Below, piece by piece: positions 46,891 to 55,312 of a stretch of DNA of 64,000 nucleotides; within the stretch, counting starts at the first letter, position 1, and the number at the start of each line of letters is the position of its first letter. Origin of the DNA: Streptomyces sp. NBC_01231 (GTDB lineage: Bacteria > Actinomycetota > Actinomycetes > Streptomycetales > Streptomycetaceae); assembly GCA_035999765.1 (NCBI GenBank), contig CP108521.1:6882001-6946000 (forward strand), written 5' to 3'. Under the pieces are notes generated by a model. The model was not told the DNA's origin, did not search any database, and saw only the letters and a program-made list of their open reading frames with translations. The position numbers and the translations under genes were made by a program.

Positions 46891-47514
46891 CTAGTCTTCC
46901 GCCCCCGTCAGCCCCAGCAGCAGCACCCTGGTGAACTCGCGTGCCCACGCGTCGTCCGCCGGTTCCGCGCTGACCAGGGTGCGGTGAACGACCGCGCCGG
47001 CGACCATGTCGAAGATCAGGTCGATCTTGCGGGCGGTTTCCTCCGGGCCGGACTCGGGGGGGAGTTCACCGCGCCGCTGGGCTCGTGTGCGGCCCGTCAG
47101 GACCAGGCGCTTCTGGCGGTCCACGATCGAGGCGCGGACGCGTTCGCGCAGGGCGTCGTCGCGGGTCGACTCCGCGACCACCGCCATCAGGCCGTTCCTC
47201 GCCTCCGGTCGGTCCAGGATCGCCGCGAACTGCAGGACCACGCCCTCGATGTCGGCGGCGAGGCTGCCCCGGTCGGGGAGTTCCAGTTCGTCGAAGAGTT
47301 CCGCCACCGCGTCGACGACCAGCTCGTTCTTGCCGGCCCAGCGGCGGTAGAGCGTCGTCTTCGCGACGCCGGCCCGCCTCGCCACGTCACCCAGGGTGAG
47401 CTTGGACCAGCCGAGCTCCACCAGGGCCTCCCGGGTGGCCGCGAGGATCGCGGAGTGCGCGGCGGCGCTGCGCGGGCGTCCGGTGGCGCGCGGGGCGGGA
47501 GTGCGGCTCTGCAT
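46891..47514 (-). CDS. TetR-family regulator
   Basis: This 207-residue regulator has the N-terminal helix-turn-helix LTLGDVARRAGVAKTTLYRRW (about 35-55) and a helical ligand domain like the TetR_C_11/16 group. ATG 47514 begins MQSRTPAPRATGRPR; the frame is open much further upstream without support. A palindrome 84-100 bases upstream is a probable autoregulatory operator shared with the divergent thioredoxin-like gene. It converges on icmA. Confidence 0.87.
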   Translation of the reverse strand: MQSRTPAPRATGRPRSAAAHSAILAATREALVELGWSKLTLGDVARRAGVAKTTLYRRWAGKNELVVDAVAELFDELELPDRGSLAADIEGVVLQFAAILDRPEARNGLMAVVAESTRDDALRERVRASIVDRQKRLVLTGRTRAQRRGELPPESGPEETARKIDLIFDMVAGAVVHRTLVSAEPADDAWAREFTRVLLLGLTGAED

Positions 47515-47597
47515 CCCACGACCATAACCGTGGGTTCGTGTGAGGCCGTGAGGGAGATCACCGGGGTGGGGTGTACCGGAGGTGTCCTGTGCCATTA

Positions 47598-47614
47598 CGC
47601 TACGACGCGTAGCG
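47598..47614. promoter_or_regulatory. TetR-type operator between the regulator and thioredoxin genes
   Basis: CGCTACG (47598-47604) and CGTAGCG (47608-47614) are perfect inverted arms around ACG, with TT and AA one base outside. Location in the divergent region of a TetR gene makes it the likely operator. Confidence 0.6.
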
Positions 47615-47717
47615 AAACCACGGGCGCGAGGTGGGGACCCCGCGTCGAACAGCACATGGCACGACCGGCTTTCAGAACGCTTTTCGCGCAGGCGGGGGAA
47701 CGGGGGAGGATAGACGC

Positions 47718-48698
47718 ATGCAGCCACGGAACATGTCCATGAGCGGAGTCGTCGACCTCGCCGCGGTGAAGGCGGCCCAGGAGGCCAAGGCGAAGGCGGA
47801 GCAGGCGCGCGCCGAAGCGGCCCGGGAGGGCAGCGGGGCAGGCGCGCTCTCCCCGGCCGATCTCGTCATCGAGGTCGATGAAGCAGGGTTCGAGCAGGAT
47901 GTCCTGCAACGGTCCGCCGAGGTACCCGTCGTCATCGACTTCTGGGCCGAGTGGTGTCAGCCCTGCAAGCAGCTGAGCCCTGTCCTGGAGCGACTCGCGG
48001 TCGAGTACAACGGGCGTTTTCTGCTTGCCAAGATCGATGTCGACGCCAACCAGATGCTGATGCAGCAGTTCGGGGTCCAGGGGATCCCGGCGGTCTTCGC
48101 CGTCGTCGCCGGGCAGGCCCTGCCGCTCTTCCAGGGAGCCGCCGCCGAGGCGCAGATCCGGCAGACCCTGGACCAGTTGGTGGAGGTCGCCGAGCAGCGT
48201 TTCGGCCTCACCGGCCTGGTGGTCGACCCTGACGGCGAGCCGGGCGACGCCGAGCAGTCGGCCCCCGAGGTGCCGGCCGGCCCGTACGACTCGCTCCTCG
48301 AAGCCGCCGTACGGGCCCTGGACGCCGGGGACTTCGGCGGTGCCGTCCAGGCGTACCGGAACGTACTGAGTGACGACCCGGCCAACACCGAGGCCAAGCT
48401 GGGCCTCGCCCAGGCCGAGTTGCTCCAGCGGGTGCAGGGCATGGACCCGCAGCAGGTGCGCAAGGAGGCGGCCGACCGGCCGGACAACGCGCAGGCGCAG
48501 ATCGACGCCGCCGACCTCGATCTGGTGGGTGGCCACGTAGAGGACGCCTTCGGGCGGCTCATCGACACCGTGCGCCGCACGGCGGGCGACGACCGTGACG
48601 CCGTACGCCGTCGACTGCTGGAGCTGTTCGAGGTGGTCGGTGGCGACGATCCGCGGGTCGCGGGGGCGCGCAGGGCGCTCGCGCGGGCGCTGTTCTGA
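47718..48698 (+). CDS. Thioredoxin-TPR protein (CnoX/YbbN-like)
   Basis: This 326-residue cytoplasmic protein has an Ala/Lys/Glu helical N-terminus (about 13-40) and a thioredoxin domain (about 50-160) with active site WCQPCK (C80, C83). C-terminal TPR-like repeats follow (about 190-326). Unlike E. coli CnoX, both cysteines are present, so it is probably redox-active as well as a co-chaperone. GGGGGAGGA precedes the ATG. Confidence 0.88.
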   Translation: MQPRNMSMSGVVDLAAVKAAQEAKAKAEQARAEAAREGSGAGALSPADLVIEVDEAGFEQDVLQRSAEVPVVIDFWAEWCQPCKQLSPVLERLAVEYNGRFLLAKIDVDANQMLMQQFGVQGIPAVFAVVAGQALPLFQGAAAEAQIRQTLDQLVEVAEQRFGLTGLVVDPDGEPGDAEQSAPEVPAGPYDSLLEAAVRALDAGDFGGAVQAYRNVLSDDPANTEAKLGLAQAELLQRVQGMDPQQVRKEAADRPDNAQAQIDAADLDLVGGHVEDAFGRLIDTVRRTAGDDRDAVRRRLLELFEVVGGDDPRVAGARRALARALF

Positions 48699-48782
48699 CC
48701 GGGATGACGACCGGGTTCTGACCAGTCGTTAAACGTCACGGCTTGTGATGCCCAAGTGAAAGATTGGCCGATGGTTGGCCGA

Positions 48783-48820
48783 TGCGGCCGCGCTTTACCA
48801 AAACTTGGTAAACGCGGCCG
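48783..48820. terminator. 17-pair stem-loop containing TTTACCAA/TTGGTAAA
   Basis: GCGGCCGCG (48783-48791) and TTTACCAA (48793-48800) pair with TTGGTAAA (48804-48811) and CGCGGCCGC (48812-48820), with one bulged C and loop AAC. It lies 85 bases after the thioredoxin gene and may end its transcript. The A/T-rich inner palindrome is also operator-like. Confidence 0.7.
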
Positions 48821-48950
48821 CTGTTACTTGCAGTAAGCCAGCGGCGCAGATCTGTCGGATTCTGTCCAACGATCAATAGCTTTGTCCTGCCCCCTGTTGA
48901 CACCCAGCGTCGCCGACCGAGACCGGTGGGTCGTTGTTCGGTTATACGGC

Positions 48951-48968
48951 CGTTACTAGCGAGTAACG
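48951..48968. promoter_or_regulatory. CGTTACT-AGCG-AGTAACG operator candidate
   Basis: Seven-base perfect inverted arms enclose AGCG (48951-48968), just after TTATAC (48942-48947), a possible -10 box. The TTACT/AGTAA pattern looks like a TetR-family site. It lies about 380 bp upstream of the DUF6230 gene. Confidence 0.5.
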
Positions 48969-49116
48969 AACCCCCTTGTGTCAGCGGCGAGAATGCACCA
49001 CGATCGGCCACGCTCGGTCCATTCCCGTACCCCGACAGCCGGTTGGGTCGACGGGATTCCCTGGGTCCCCACCGAGCAGAGCCGGCGGCGTGACGTCGGT
49101 TCTAGGACAGGGGGGT

Positions 49117-49135
49117 CTTCGCCCACCCGGCGAAG
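49117..49135 (+). promoter_or_regulatory. Hairpin in the DUF6230 leader
   Basis: CTTCGCC (49117-49123) pairs with GGCGAAG (49129-49135) around CACCC; GGACA upstream and TGTCC downstream can extend it as an outer helix. No T-run follows. It could be part of a long 5' leader. Confidence 0.45.
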
Positions 49136-49348
49136 CCTGTCCAGCAGGGTTGTGCGTGATGCGTGTTCAGGCGCGACCAGTGGTTGTCGCTCGGGGGTGA
49201 TCGCCGGTGATTCGGGCGCGGTAAGTGTCTCCGAGTGCAGGCGCTCCCCTTCCCGAGGACGTAGCACTTCTCCCATCCCTGCCCGGCTGAGCCGTCGAGT
49301 CGAAGGGGCAGCCAGGGCCAGGAGATGTACGTCCGAGAAGGAGGAAAT

Positions 49349-49981
49349 ATGGAGTCCCAGGTGCGTGGCGGGACGAGATGGAAGCGGTTCGCTGTGGTGA
49401 TGGTGCCCAGCGTCGCCGCCACGGCGTGTATAGGTCTCGCCCTCGCGAACAACGCCCTCGCGGCGTCGTTCAGCGTGTCGGGGCAGTCGTTCAAGGTCAC
49501 GGCCGACAAGCTCGTCGGCACGGGCTTCTCGCAGTACGGGGCCATTGACTCGGGGTACACCCTCGACGGCAAGAAGACGGCTCACCCTGTCGCGGTCTCG
49601 GCCTTCAAGCAGGCCTCGATCACGAACATGTGCCAGTCCGTGGTCACGCCCGACATCCCGCTGCTCGGATCGGTCAGCCTGATCCTGAAGGCGGGCGGCG
49701 GTGACACGCCGGTACAGGCCGACAACCTGTACATCGATGTCGAGGACCTCTCGGCTGATGCCACGTTCAAGAACATCGACATCGGTGTGGCGGGCAAGGA
49801 CCTCAGCAAGGGTCCCGGCATCAAGAGCGGTGACACCGCCAACCCGTTCGGTTTCGCGCAGCAGGCCGAGTCGGCCACGCTGGTCGACGTGAAGCAGACG
49901 GCGTGGGCGACCACCGCCGGTACGTTCAAGCTCAGCGGCCTGAAGATGTCGCTGTCCAAGGGCGTCAAGGAGTGCTACTAG
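49349..49981 (+). CDS. DUF6230 exported protein
   Basis: This 210-residue protein has an N-terminal signal or anchor (WKRFAVVMVPSVAATACIGLALA, about 11-34) and a beta-rich domain with only a few cysteines. It ends in VKECY. A strong AAGGAGGAAAT ribosome site supports ATG 49349. I recognise it as DUF6230; some relatives have been labelled cholesterol esterase, but no GxSxG motif is visible here. It leads a three-gene run with DUF6114 and a Ser-rich exported protein. Confidence 0.83.
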   Translation: MESQVRGGTRWKRFAVVMVPSVAATACIGLALANNALAASFSVSGQSFKVTADKLVGTGFSQYGAIDSGYTLDGKKTAHPVAVSAFKQASITNMCQSVVTPDIPLLGSVSLILKAGGGDTPVQADNLYIDVEDLSADATFKNIDIGVAGKDLSKGPGIKSGDTANPFGFAQQAESATLVDVKQTAWATTAGTFKLSGLKMSLSKGVKECY

Positions 49982-49993
49982 GCACTCGCTGAT

Positions 49994-50022
49994 GGGCGGG
50001 GGAGCCACCGGCACCCCCGCCC
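49994..50022 (+). terminator. Stem-loop between the DUF6230 and DUF6114 genes
   Basis: GGGCGGGGG (49994-50002) pairs with CCCCCGCCC (50014-50022), and inner GCC/GGC pairs continue past one A-A mismatch to a three-base loop. The operon continues, so it may attenuate or protect the upstream message and raise the first gene over the others. Confidence 0.6.
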
Positions 50023-50085
50023 GTCCACTCTCCGTCCCGCAGTAACCACTCACCACAGCAACGCCGTTCCAGGGAGCTGTTTTCC

Positions 50086-50706
50086 ATGAGCGCCGAAACT
50101 CCTGCCGCGCCCGGCCGCGATGAGCACTACCTCTCGGTCTTCCGGCGGAACTTCCGCGCCTGGCGGGGTACCCGGCCGTTCTGGGCCGGTCTGTTCGTCA
50201 CGCTCGCCGGCTTCCCCATCCTTTACTTCCCGTACGCGAACCTCCAGTTGGGTCACGTCACGCTGGCCATGGCCACCACCGCGGGTGCCGGCTCCCTGAT
50301 CATCGGCGTGCTGCTCTTCGTCCTGGGTCTCAGCCTCTGGTTCCAGAAGCACGTACGCACCTTCGCGGGCGTCGCGGCGATCCTGCTGGGCCTGGTGTCC
50401 CTCCCGGTGTCCAACTTCGGCGGCTTCGTCGTCGGCTTCCTCCTCGCCCTCATCGGCGGAGCGATGGCTGTGTCGTGGGTACCGGGCGAGCCGCCCGTGT
50501 CGCAGCCGCCGGGGGTCCCCGCGAGTGCGGGCGGCACCCCCGAGGGCGCGGTCCCGGGTGACCTGTTCACCAAGGGCACGGCGGCGACGGACCCCGACAC
50601 CACGGTCCTCAGGCCGGTGGACGGGACGGACGGGGCGGTCCGGCCGAACGATCTGTCAGGAATGATCCCGGTCAACGGGGCGAACGGGAGGCACAGTGCC
50701 GGCTGA
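50086..50706 (+). CDS. DUF6114 integral membrane protein
   Basis: This 206-residue protein has four hydrophobic helices (about 33-52, 58-85, 93-110 and 112-132) and a disordered Pro/Gly/Thr C-terminus. The FRAWRGTRPFWAGLFVTLAG entry is recognised as DUF6114. The function is unknown. Its end overlaps the next start by 11 bases, so the two are co-translated. Confidence 0.82.
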   Translation: MSAETPAAPGRDEHYLSVFRRNFRAWRGTRPFWAGLFVTLAGFPILYFPYANLQLGHVTLAMATTAGAGSLIIGVLLFVLGLSLWFQKHVRTFAGVAAILLGLVSLPVSNFGGFVVGFLLALIGGAMAVSWVPGEPPVSQPPGVPASAGGTPEGAVPGDLFTKGTAATDPDTTVLRPVDGTDGAVRPNDLSGMIPVNGANGRHSAG

Positions 50707-52051
50707 CGAGGTGACCCACGGGACTGACGTGGAGGCGTCCCGTGTGAGAACCGGGCCGCGCCACGCGGCACCCAAGAAGCCGCTGTTCACCAGGTTCCAC
50801 GTGCCGGCCGGCAAGGCGATAGCCCTGGCGGCGATGCCGACGGCGGTCCTCATGGGTATGGGATTCACGCCGACCCTCGCGCTCGCCGACGACCAGCCGG
50901 CGTCCAAGAGCCTGACGGCCGACGAGTACAAGGACTGCCTCGCGGCGCTGGAGGACGGTGCCTCGCCGTCGGCCAGCCCGTCGCCTTCCACCTCGGCGAG
51001 CGGGGACGACAAGGACACGTCCGACGGCTCCTCCGACTCCTCGGACAAGGGCGACTCGGCGGAGCCGAACCCGTCCGCGTCCTCGGGCGGCACGGGCTCC
51101 TCGGGTGACTCCTCCTCGTCGGATTCAGGTTCCGGCGACGAGGCCGACCCCACACCGTCCCCCTCGGCCTCGTCGAGCGGGGAGAGCGACTCGGCGTCCG
51201 AGGCGAGCCCCTCGCCGTCCGAGAGCGGCGGGAACCTGCTGGAGGGCATCGGCGACGCGATCACCGGGATCTTCACCGGCGGTACCAAGGCGACGGACAG
51301 CGCGAGCCCGACGCCGTCGGCCACCCCGTCCGCCTCGGCGAGCCCGGACAGCTCGGGCGACAGCTCCGACAGCGGGGCGAGCACCGGCAAGGACACCTCC
51401 GGCTCCCTCACGGACACCACCAAGAAGCTCACCGACACGGTGGGCGACACCGTGAAGGACACCACCGACGGCGCCTCCAAGACGGTCGAGGACACCACCA
51501 AGGCCGTCGAGAAGGCAGCCGAGGGCGCCGCTGACGGGGTCACGGCCTCGCCCAGCCCGTCCGAGAGCTCCGGCACGGACGCGGAGGACTGCCCGGTCGC
51601 CACGGACGACGAGGGCGGCGTCGACAACGCGGTTCCGCTGCCCGACAAGCCGTGGCGCCTGGAAGCCAGTTCGCTGCTGCTCAAGGGCGCCGACTACCAG
51701 GGTGTCGTCGACGTCAGGACCGCCAACGGCAAGACCAAGAAGGTCCTGAAGTACGTCATCTCCGAAGGCACCGACATCGGTGACCTGCACCAGATCGTCA
51801 GCGAGAACGGCAAGACCTACCACGTGCAGGCGGGCAAGGGCACGACCTCCACGATCCGTGACGGCAAGACGATCATGTACACCGAGAGCATCTCCGGGAA
51901 CCTGTTCGGTCTGATCCCGATCACCTTCGACCCGGAGAACCCGCCACCGCTGAACATCCCGCTGATCTACTTCACCAACGCCAAGGTCACGCAGGCCGCC
52001 CAGTTCGGGGGAACCCTGCACGTACCGGGGATGCATCAGTTCAGCGAGTAA
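50696..52051 (+). CDS. Exported protein with long Ser/Asp/Pro-rich region
   Basis: This 451-residue protein has a late signal or anchor segment (about 37-63, ending ALADDQ) and a low-complexity Ser/Pro/Asp/Thr/Gly stretch (about 88-290). A compact C-terminal domain (about 310-451) has VDVRTANGKTKKVLKYVISEG and ITFDPENPPPLNIPLIYFTNA. GGGAGG precedes the GTG. It completes the DUF6230/DUF6114 unit. A surface protein with an unstructured stalk and a globular head fits; the function is unknown. Confidence 0.8.
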   Translation: MPADEVTHGTDVEASRVRTGPRHAAPKKPLFTRFHVPAGKAIALAAMPTAVLMGMGFTPTLALADDQPASKSLTADEYKDCLAALEDGASPSASPSPSTSASGDDKDTSDGSSDSSDKGDSAEPNPSASSGGTGSSGDSSSSDSGSGDEADPTPSPSASSSGESDSASEASPSPSESGGNLLEGIGDAITGIFTGGTKATDSASPTPSATPSASASPDSSGDSSDSGASTGKDTSGSLTDTTKKLTDTVGDTVKDTTDGASKTVEDTTKAVEKAAEGAADGVTASPSPSESSGTDAEDCPVATDDEGGVDNAVPLPDKPWRLEASSLLLKGADYQGVVDVRTANGKTKKVLKYVISEGTDIGDLHQIVSENGKTYHVQAGKGTTSTIRDGKTIMYTESISGNLFGLIPITFDPENPPPLNIPLIYFTNAKVTQAAQFGGTLHVPGMHQFSE

Positions 52052-52097
52052 GCCCCCTGTATGCCCGTACAAGCCCGTCCGGGAGCCGCGCAAAGAG

Positions 52098-52131
52098 CTG
52101 AGGGCGTCCTCTTGCCAGGGGGCGCCCTCAG
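52098..52131 (+). terminator. Terminator after the DUF6230 operon
   Basis: A 14-pair stem (52098-52111 with 52118-52131, two G-T pairs) encloses TTGCCA. It starts 46 bases after the stop and 35 bases before the next gene. Confidence 0.72.
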
Positions 52132-52165
52132 TGGCGTACGCGCCCTGTAGGAACGGGAAGTAGAG

Positions 52166-52648
52166 ATGGTCATCTTCTCCTTCGAGCCCCGCGCCGAGGA
52201 CGTCTTCTGGTCCCCGGAGCGGGTGCCGGAGAACCCGGACCGGCCTGAGCACCCGGAGCTGACCGGCGCGGACTTCTCCGTGAGCTACTTCCAGGCAGAC
52301 GTGCGGCTCGTCGTCCACGGTGTGGATCTCAGCCTGCGCACGCCGGGAGTGCCCGTGGCCGACTTCGCGCTGATGCTGGAGTACGCGAAGAGGGAGCTGA
52401 AGACCCGGAGTGACATCGCGGTGGAGACAAGCGTGACCGGGCACGTGTTCTCCCTCAGCCGTGGAGCGGAGGCCGTCACCCTCACGACGAACTACGCGGC
52501 GGGTGTTGTGGAACTGACCTGGGCTGAGCTGTGCCAACTCACCGACCGGGCAAAGGCCGAAGCATTCCGGCTGATCACCACCGCCCATCCGGAACTGCGC
52601 GACAACGCGTGGCTGCGGGAAACGGTGGGAACACCATCGAGGTCGTGA
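52166..52648 (+). CDS. Unknown protein in a probable inserted module
   Basis: This 160-residue soluble protein has FEPRAEDVFWSPERVP, FSVSYFQADVRLVVHGVDLSL, a helix (DFALMLEYAKREL) and VTLTTNYAAGVVELTWAEL. No family is recognised. GGGAAG precedes the ATG. It converges on the SDR gene. From memory this gene and the SDR are not between the orthologous flanks in S. coelicolor, so both may be accessory. Confidence 0.65.
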   Translation: MVIFSFEPRAEDVFWSPERVPENPDRPEHPELTGADFSVSYFQADVRLVVHGVDLSLRTPGVPVADFALMLEYAKRELKTRSDIAVETSVTGHVFSLSRGAEAVTLTTNYAAGVVELTWAELCQLTDRAKAEAFRLITTAHPELRDNAWLRETVGTPSRS

Positions 52649-52685
52649 TCACCGGACCAGCTGGTGGGCTCGTTCCCGGGTGTGC

Positions 52686-53600
52686 TCAGCGTTCGGCGAC
52701 GAGTTCCTCCGAGACCTCCCACAGCTGTGCCGCGTGGGCCGTGTCGTGCGACTGCCGGGAGCTCGCGCGCCGCCGACGCCCCGAGAAATAGGTCCCGGTG
52801 ACGTCGGCGACGTCGGGCGACGTGGCCAGCCAGGCCAGGTCGCCGCCGGAGCGGGCCACGGTGCGGGTGCCCGGCAGGATCCGGACGAGCAGCGGGGCCG
52901 TCGTGTGGTAGATCCGCTGTATCCAGGCCGGCCAGTCCCGGTCGAGTCCGGTCTCCGGCATCAGGCCCGGGTCGAAGGCGTTGACGGTGATCCCGCGGCC
53001 GGCGAGGCGGGTGGCCAGCTCGTAGGTCAGATAGAGGTTGGCGAGCTTCGAGGTGGCGTAACGGACGCGGCCCGCCTTGGCGGAGTCGCCCAGCTCGGTC
53101 TGCGCCGGGTCGGCCAGTGCCTCGGGATGCTGCCAGTGCGGCGCGGGGAAGCCCATCGACTTGAGCGGGCCCTGGTGCACCTCGCTGGAGACCAGCACGA
53201 TCCGGCCCGGCGCAGCGATGTGGTCGGCGAGCAGTCGGATGAGGAGGAAGTGCCCCAAGTGGTTGGTGGCGAAGGTCAGTTCGTGTCCGTCGGCCGACTG
53301 CCGCACGCCGCTGACGACCTGGATGCCCGCGTTGCACACCAGTCCGTGCAGCGGCGGCCGGCTGGTGTCCGCCAGCAGCTTCCCGGCCGCCGTACGGACC
53401 GAGTCCAGCGAGGCGAGGTCGAGTTCGAGCACCTCCAGGCCGGCCCCTGGAGTGCGGGCCCGGATACGGTCGGCCGTGGCTTCGCCGCGCTCGGCGCTGC
53501 GGCAGGCGAGGATCACATGGTGGCCGGCGGCGGCCAGCTCCCCGGCGGTGATCTCCCCCAGGCCCGCGGAGGCGCCCGTGACGATGATGGACGTGGTCAC
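52686..53600 (-). CDS. Short-chain dehydrogenase/reductase
   Basis: This 304-residue SDR has cofactor motif TGASAGLG (8-15), CNAGIQ, catalytic Ser in LVSSEVH and Tyr/Lys in YATSKLANL. It resembles retinol dehydrogenase/protochlorophyllide reductase-like SDRs; the substrate is unknown. GTG 53600 has GAGGAA eight bases upstream. It ends RRRRASSRQSHDTAHAAQLWEVSEELV, a tail seen in that subgroup. Confidence 0.87.
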   Translation of the reverse strand: MTTSIIVTGASAGLGEITAGELAAAGHHVILACRSAERGEATADRIRARTPGAGLEVLELDLASLDSVRTAAGKLLADTSRPPLHGLVCNAGIQVVSGVRQSADGHELTFATNHLGHFLLIRLLADHIAAPGRIVLVSSEVHQGPLKSMGFPAPHWQHPEALADPAQTELGDSAKAGRVRYATSKLANLYLTYELATRLAGRGITVNAFDPGLMPETGLDRDWPAWIQRIYHTTAPLLVRILPGTRTVARSGGDLAWLATSPDVADVTGTYFSGRRRRASSRQSHDTAHAAQLWEVSEELVAER

Positions 53601-53800
53601 AGTTGAATTCCTCTGGTAGCGATGCGAGTTGGGGGCGTTGGGAGGTCCGAGGATCACTGTGTCACGCAGGGCCTGTCGCCACGATGAGGACGAGGGCTTG
53701 CGCGCGGGCGCGCCCTGCTTGATCCGGTTGTTCCGGTGCGGGCGTCGGGCCCGCTCCTCGCGGCGTACCCCCGCTGGGTACGGCACGTTGGAAATGACGA

Positions 53801-53828
53801 GGGCGCCCCCTGGTCACAGGGGGCGCCC
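53801..53828. terminator. Terminator between pyruvate kinase and the SDR gene
   Basis: A perfect 12-bp stem (53801-53812 with 53817-53828) has loop GTCA and lies 32 bases beyond the pyruvate kinase stop. Its right arm CAGGGGGCGCCC is repeated exactly at 52116-52127. Confidence 0.85.
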
Positions 53829-53859
53829 CAAGTGCCGTACTCGAGCCCTTAAGGGGCGC

Positions 53860-55284
53860 TCAGCTGCCGCCACCGAGGTGGTGCACCCGGAGCATGTTGG
53901 TCGTGCCCGCCACGCCGGGAGGCGAACCGGCCGTGATGATGCAGATGTCGCCCGGGTTGAAGCGGTTGAGCTTGGCGATCTCCTGGTCGACCAGGTCGAC
54001 CATCTCGTCGGTGCTGTTCACGAACGGCACGACGTGCGACTCCACGCCCCAGCTGAGCGTCAGCTGGTTGCGGGTGGACTCGTCCGTGGTGAACGCGATG
54101 ATCGGCTGGACCGCGCGGTAGCGCGAGAGACGGCGGGCGGTGTCGCCGGACTGGGTGAAGGCCACCAGACCCCGGCCGCCGAGGAAGTCGGCGATCTCGC
54201 AGGCGGCGCGGGCCACCGACCCGCCCTGCGTGCGCGGCTTCTTGCCCGGGACCAGCGGCTGCAGGCCCTTGGACATCAGCTCCTGCTCGGCCGCGGCGAC
54301 GATCTTCGACATCGTCTTCACGGTCTCTATCGGGTACGCGCCCACACTCGACTCGGCGGACAGCATGACCGCGTCGGCGCCGTCCAGGATCGCGTTGGCC
54401 ACGTCGGAGGCCTCGGCGCGGGTCGGACGGGAGTTGGTGATCATCGACTCCATCATCTGGGTCGCCACGATCACCGGCTTGGCGTTGCGCCGGCACAGCT
54501 CGATCAGGCGCTTCTGCACCATGGGGACCTTCTCGAGCGGGTACTCGACGGCCAGGTCGCCACGGGCGACCATGACGCCGTCGAACGCCATCACGACGTC
54601 CTCCATGTTCTCCACCGCCTGCGGCTTCTCCACCTTGGCGATGACGGGGACCCGGCGGCCCTCCTCGTCCATGATCTTGTGCACGTCCGCGACGTCCGAG
54701 GCGTCCCGGACGAAGGACAGGGCGACCAGGTCGCAGCCCATGCGCAGAGCGAAGCGCAGGTCCTCGATGTCCTTCTCGGACAGCGCCGGGACGTTCACGG
54801 CCGCACCGGGCAGGTTGATGCCCTTGTGGTCGGAGACGACACCGCCCTCGATGACGATCGTCCGTACCTTGGGGCCCACGACCTCGGTGACCTTCAGCTC
54901 GACGTTGCCGTCGTTGATCAGGATCTGGTCGCCCTTGGTCACGTCGCCGGGCAGGCCCTTGTACGTCGTCCCGCAGATCTGCTTGTCACCGGGGACGTCC
55001 TCGGTCGTGATGACGAACTCGTCACCGCGCTCCAGCTCGACCGGACCCTCGGCGAAGGTCTCCAGCCGGATCTTCGGGCCCTGAAGGTCGGCGAGCACAC
55101 CGATGGCCCGGCCGGTCTCCTTGGCGGCGGCACGGACGCGGTCGTACCGCCCCTGGTGCTCGGCGTGTGAGCCGTGGCTGAAGTTGAAGCGGGCCACATT
55201 CATGCCGGCGTCGATCAGCGACACGAGTTGTTCATGGGAGTCGACCGCGGGGCCGAGAGTACAGACGATTTTCGAACGGCGCAT
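53860..55284 (-). CDS. pyk: Pyruvate kinase
   Basis: This 474-residue enzyme converts phosphoenolpyruvate and ADP to pyruvate and ATP. The N-terminal KIVCTLGPA, catalytic segment VPVIAKVEKP (K217) and effector domain are complete. AGGAT lies seven bases before the ATG and may be the ribosome site, although TAGGAT is also positioned as a leaderless -10. It is followed by ackA and pta on the same strand upstream, making an energy-metabolism block. Position matches pyk2 of S. coelicolor (memory). Confidence 0.95.
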   Translation of the reverse strand: MRRSKIVCTLGPAVDSHEQLVSLIDAGMNVARFNFSHGSHAEHQGRYDRVRAAAKETGRAIGVLADLQGPKIRLETFAEGPVELERGDEFVITTEDVPGDKQICGTTYKGLPGDVTKGDQILINDGNVELKVTEVVGPKVRTIVIEGGVVSDHKGINLPGAAVNVPALSEKDIEDLRFALRMGCDLVALSFVRDASDVADVHKIMDEEGRRVPVIAKVEKPQAVENMEDVVMAFDGVMVARGDLAVEYPLEKVPMVQKRLIELCRRNAKPVIVATQMMESMITNSRPTRAEASDVANAILDGADAVMLSAESSVGAYPIETVKTMSKIVAAAEQELMSKGLQPLVPGKKPRTQGGSVARAACEIADFLGGRGLVAFTQSGDTARRLSRYRAVQPIIAFTTDESTRNQLTLSWGVESHVVPFVNSTDEMVDLVDQEIAKLNRFNPGDICIITAGSPPGVAGTTNMLRVHHLGGGS

Positions 55285-55312
55285 GGGGCGATCCTATCGG
55301 TTTGTTTCGCTC

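Larger units (their letters stand above)
48699..49348. other. 650-bp non-coding region upstream of the DUF6230 operon
   Basis: No convincing gene is visible on either strand. The region is unusual in its structured elements: a 17-pair stem, a TTACT/AGTAA operator and a further hairpin, each listed separately. It also has A/T-richer patches with possible promoter hexamers (TTGACA at 48897, TTATAC at 48942). A long regulated leader or a small RNA is possible. Confidence 0.5.

Noticed and set aside
48976..49200. 74-codon plus-strand frame upstream of DUF6230
   Set aside because: No ribosome site, low-complexity composition, and overlap with structured elements; treated as non-coding.
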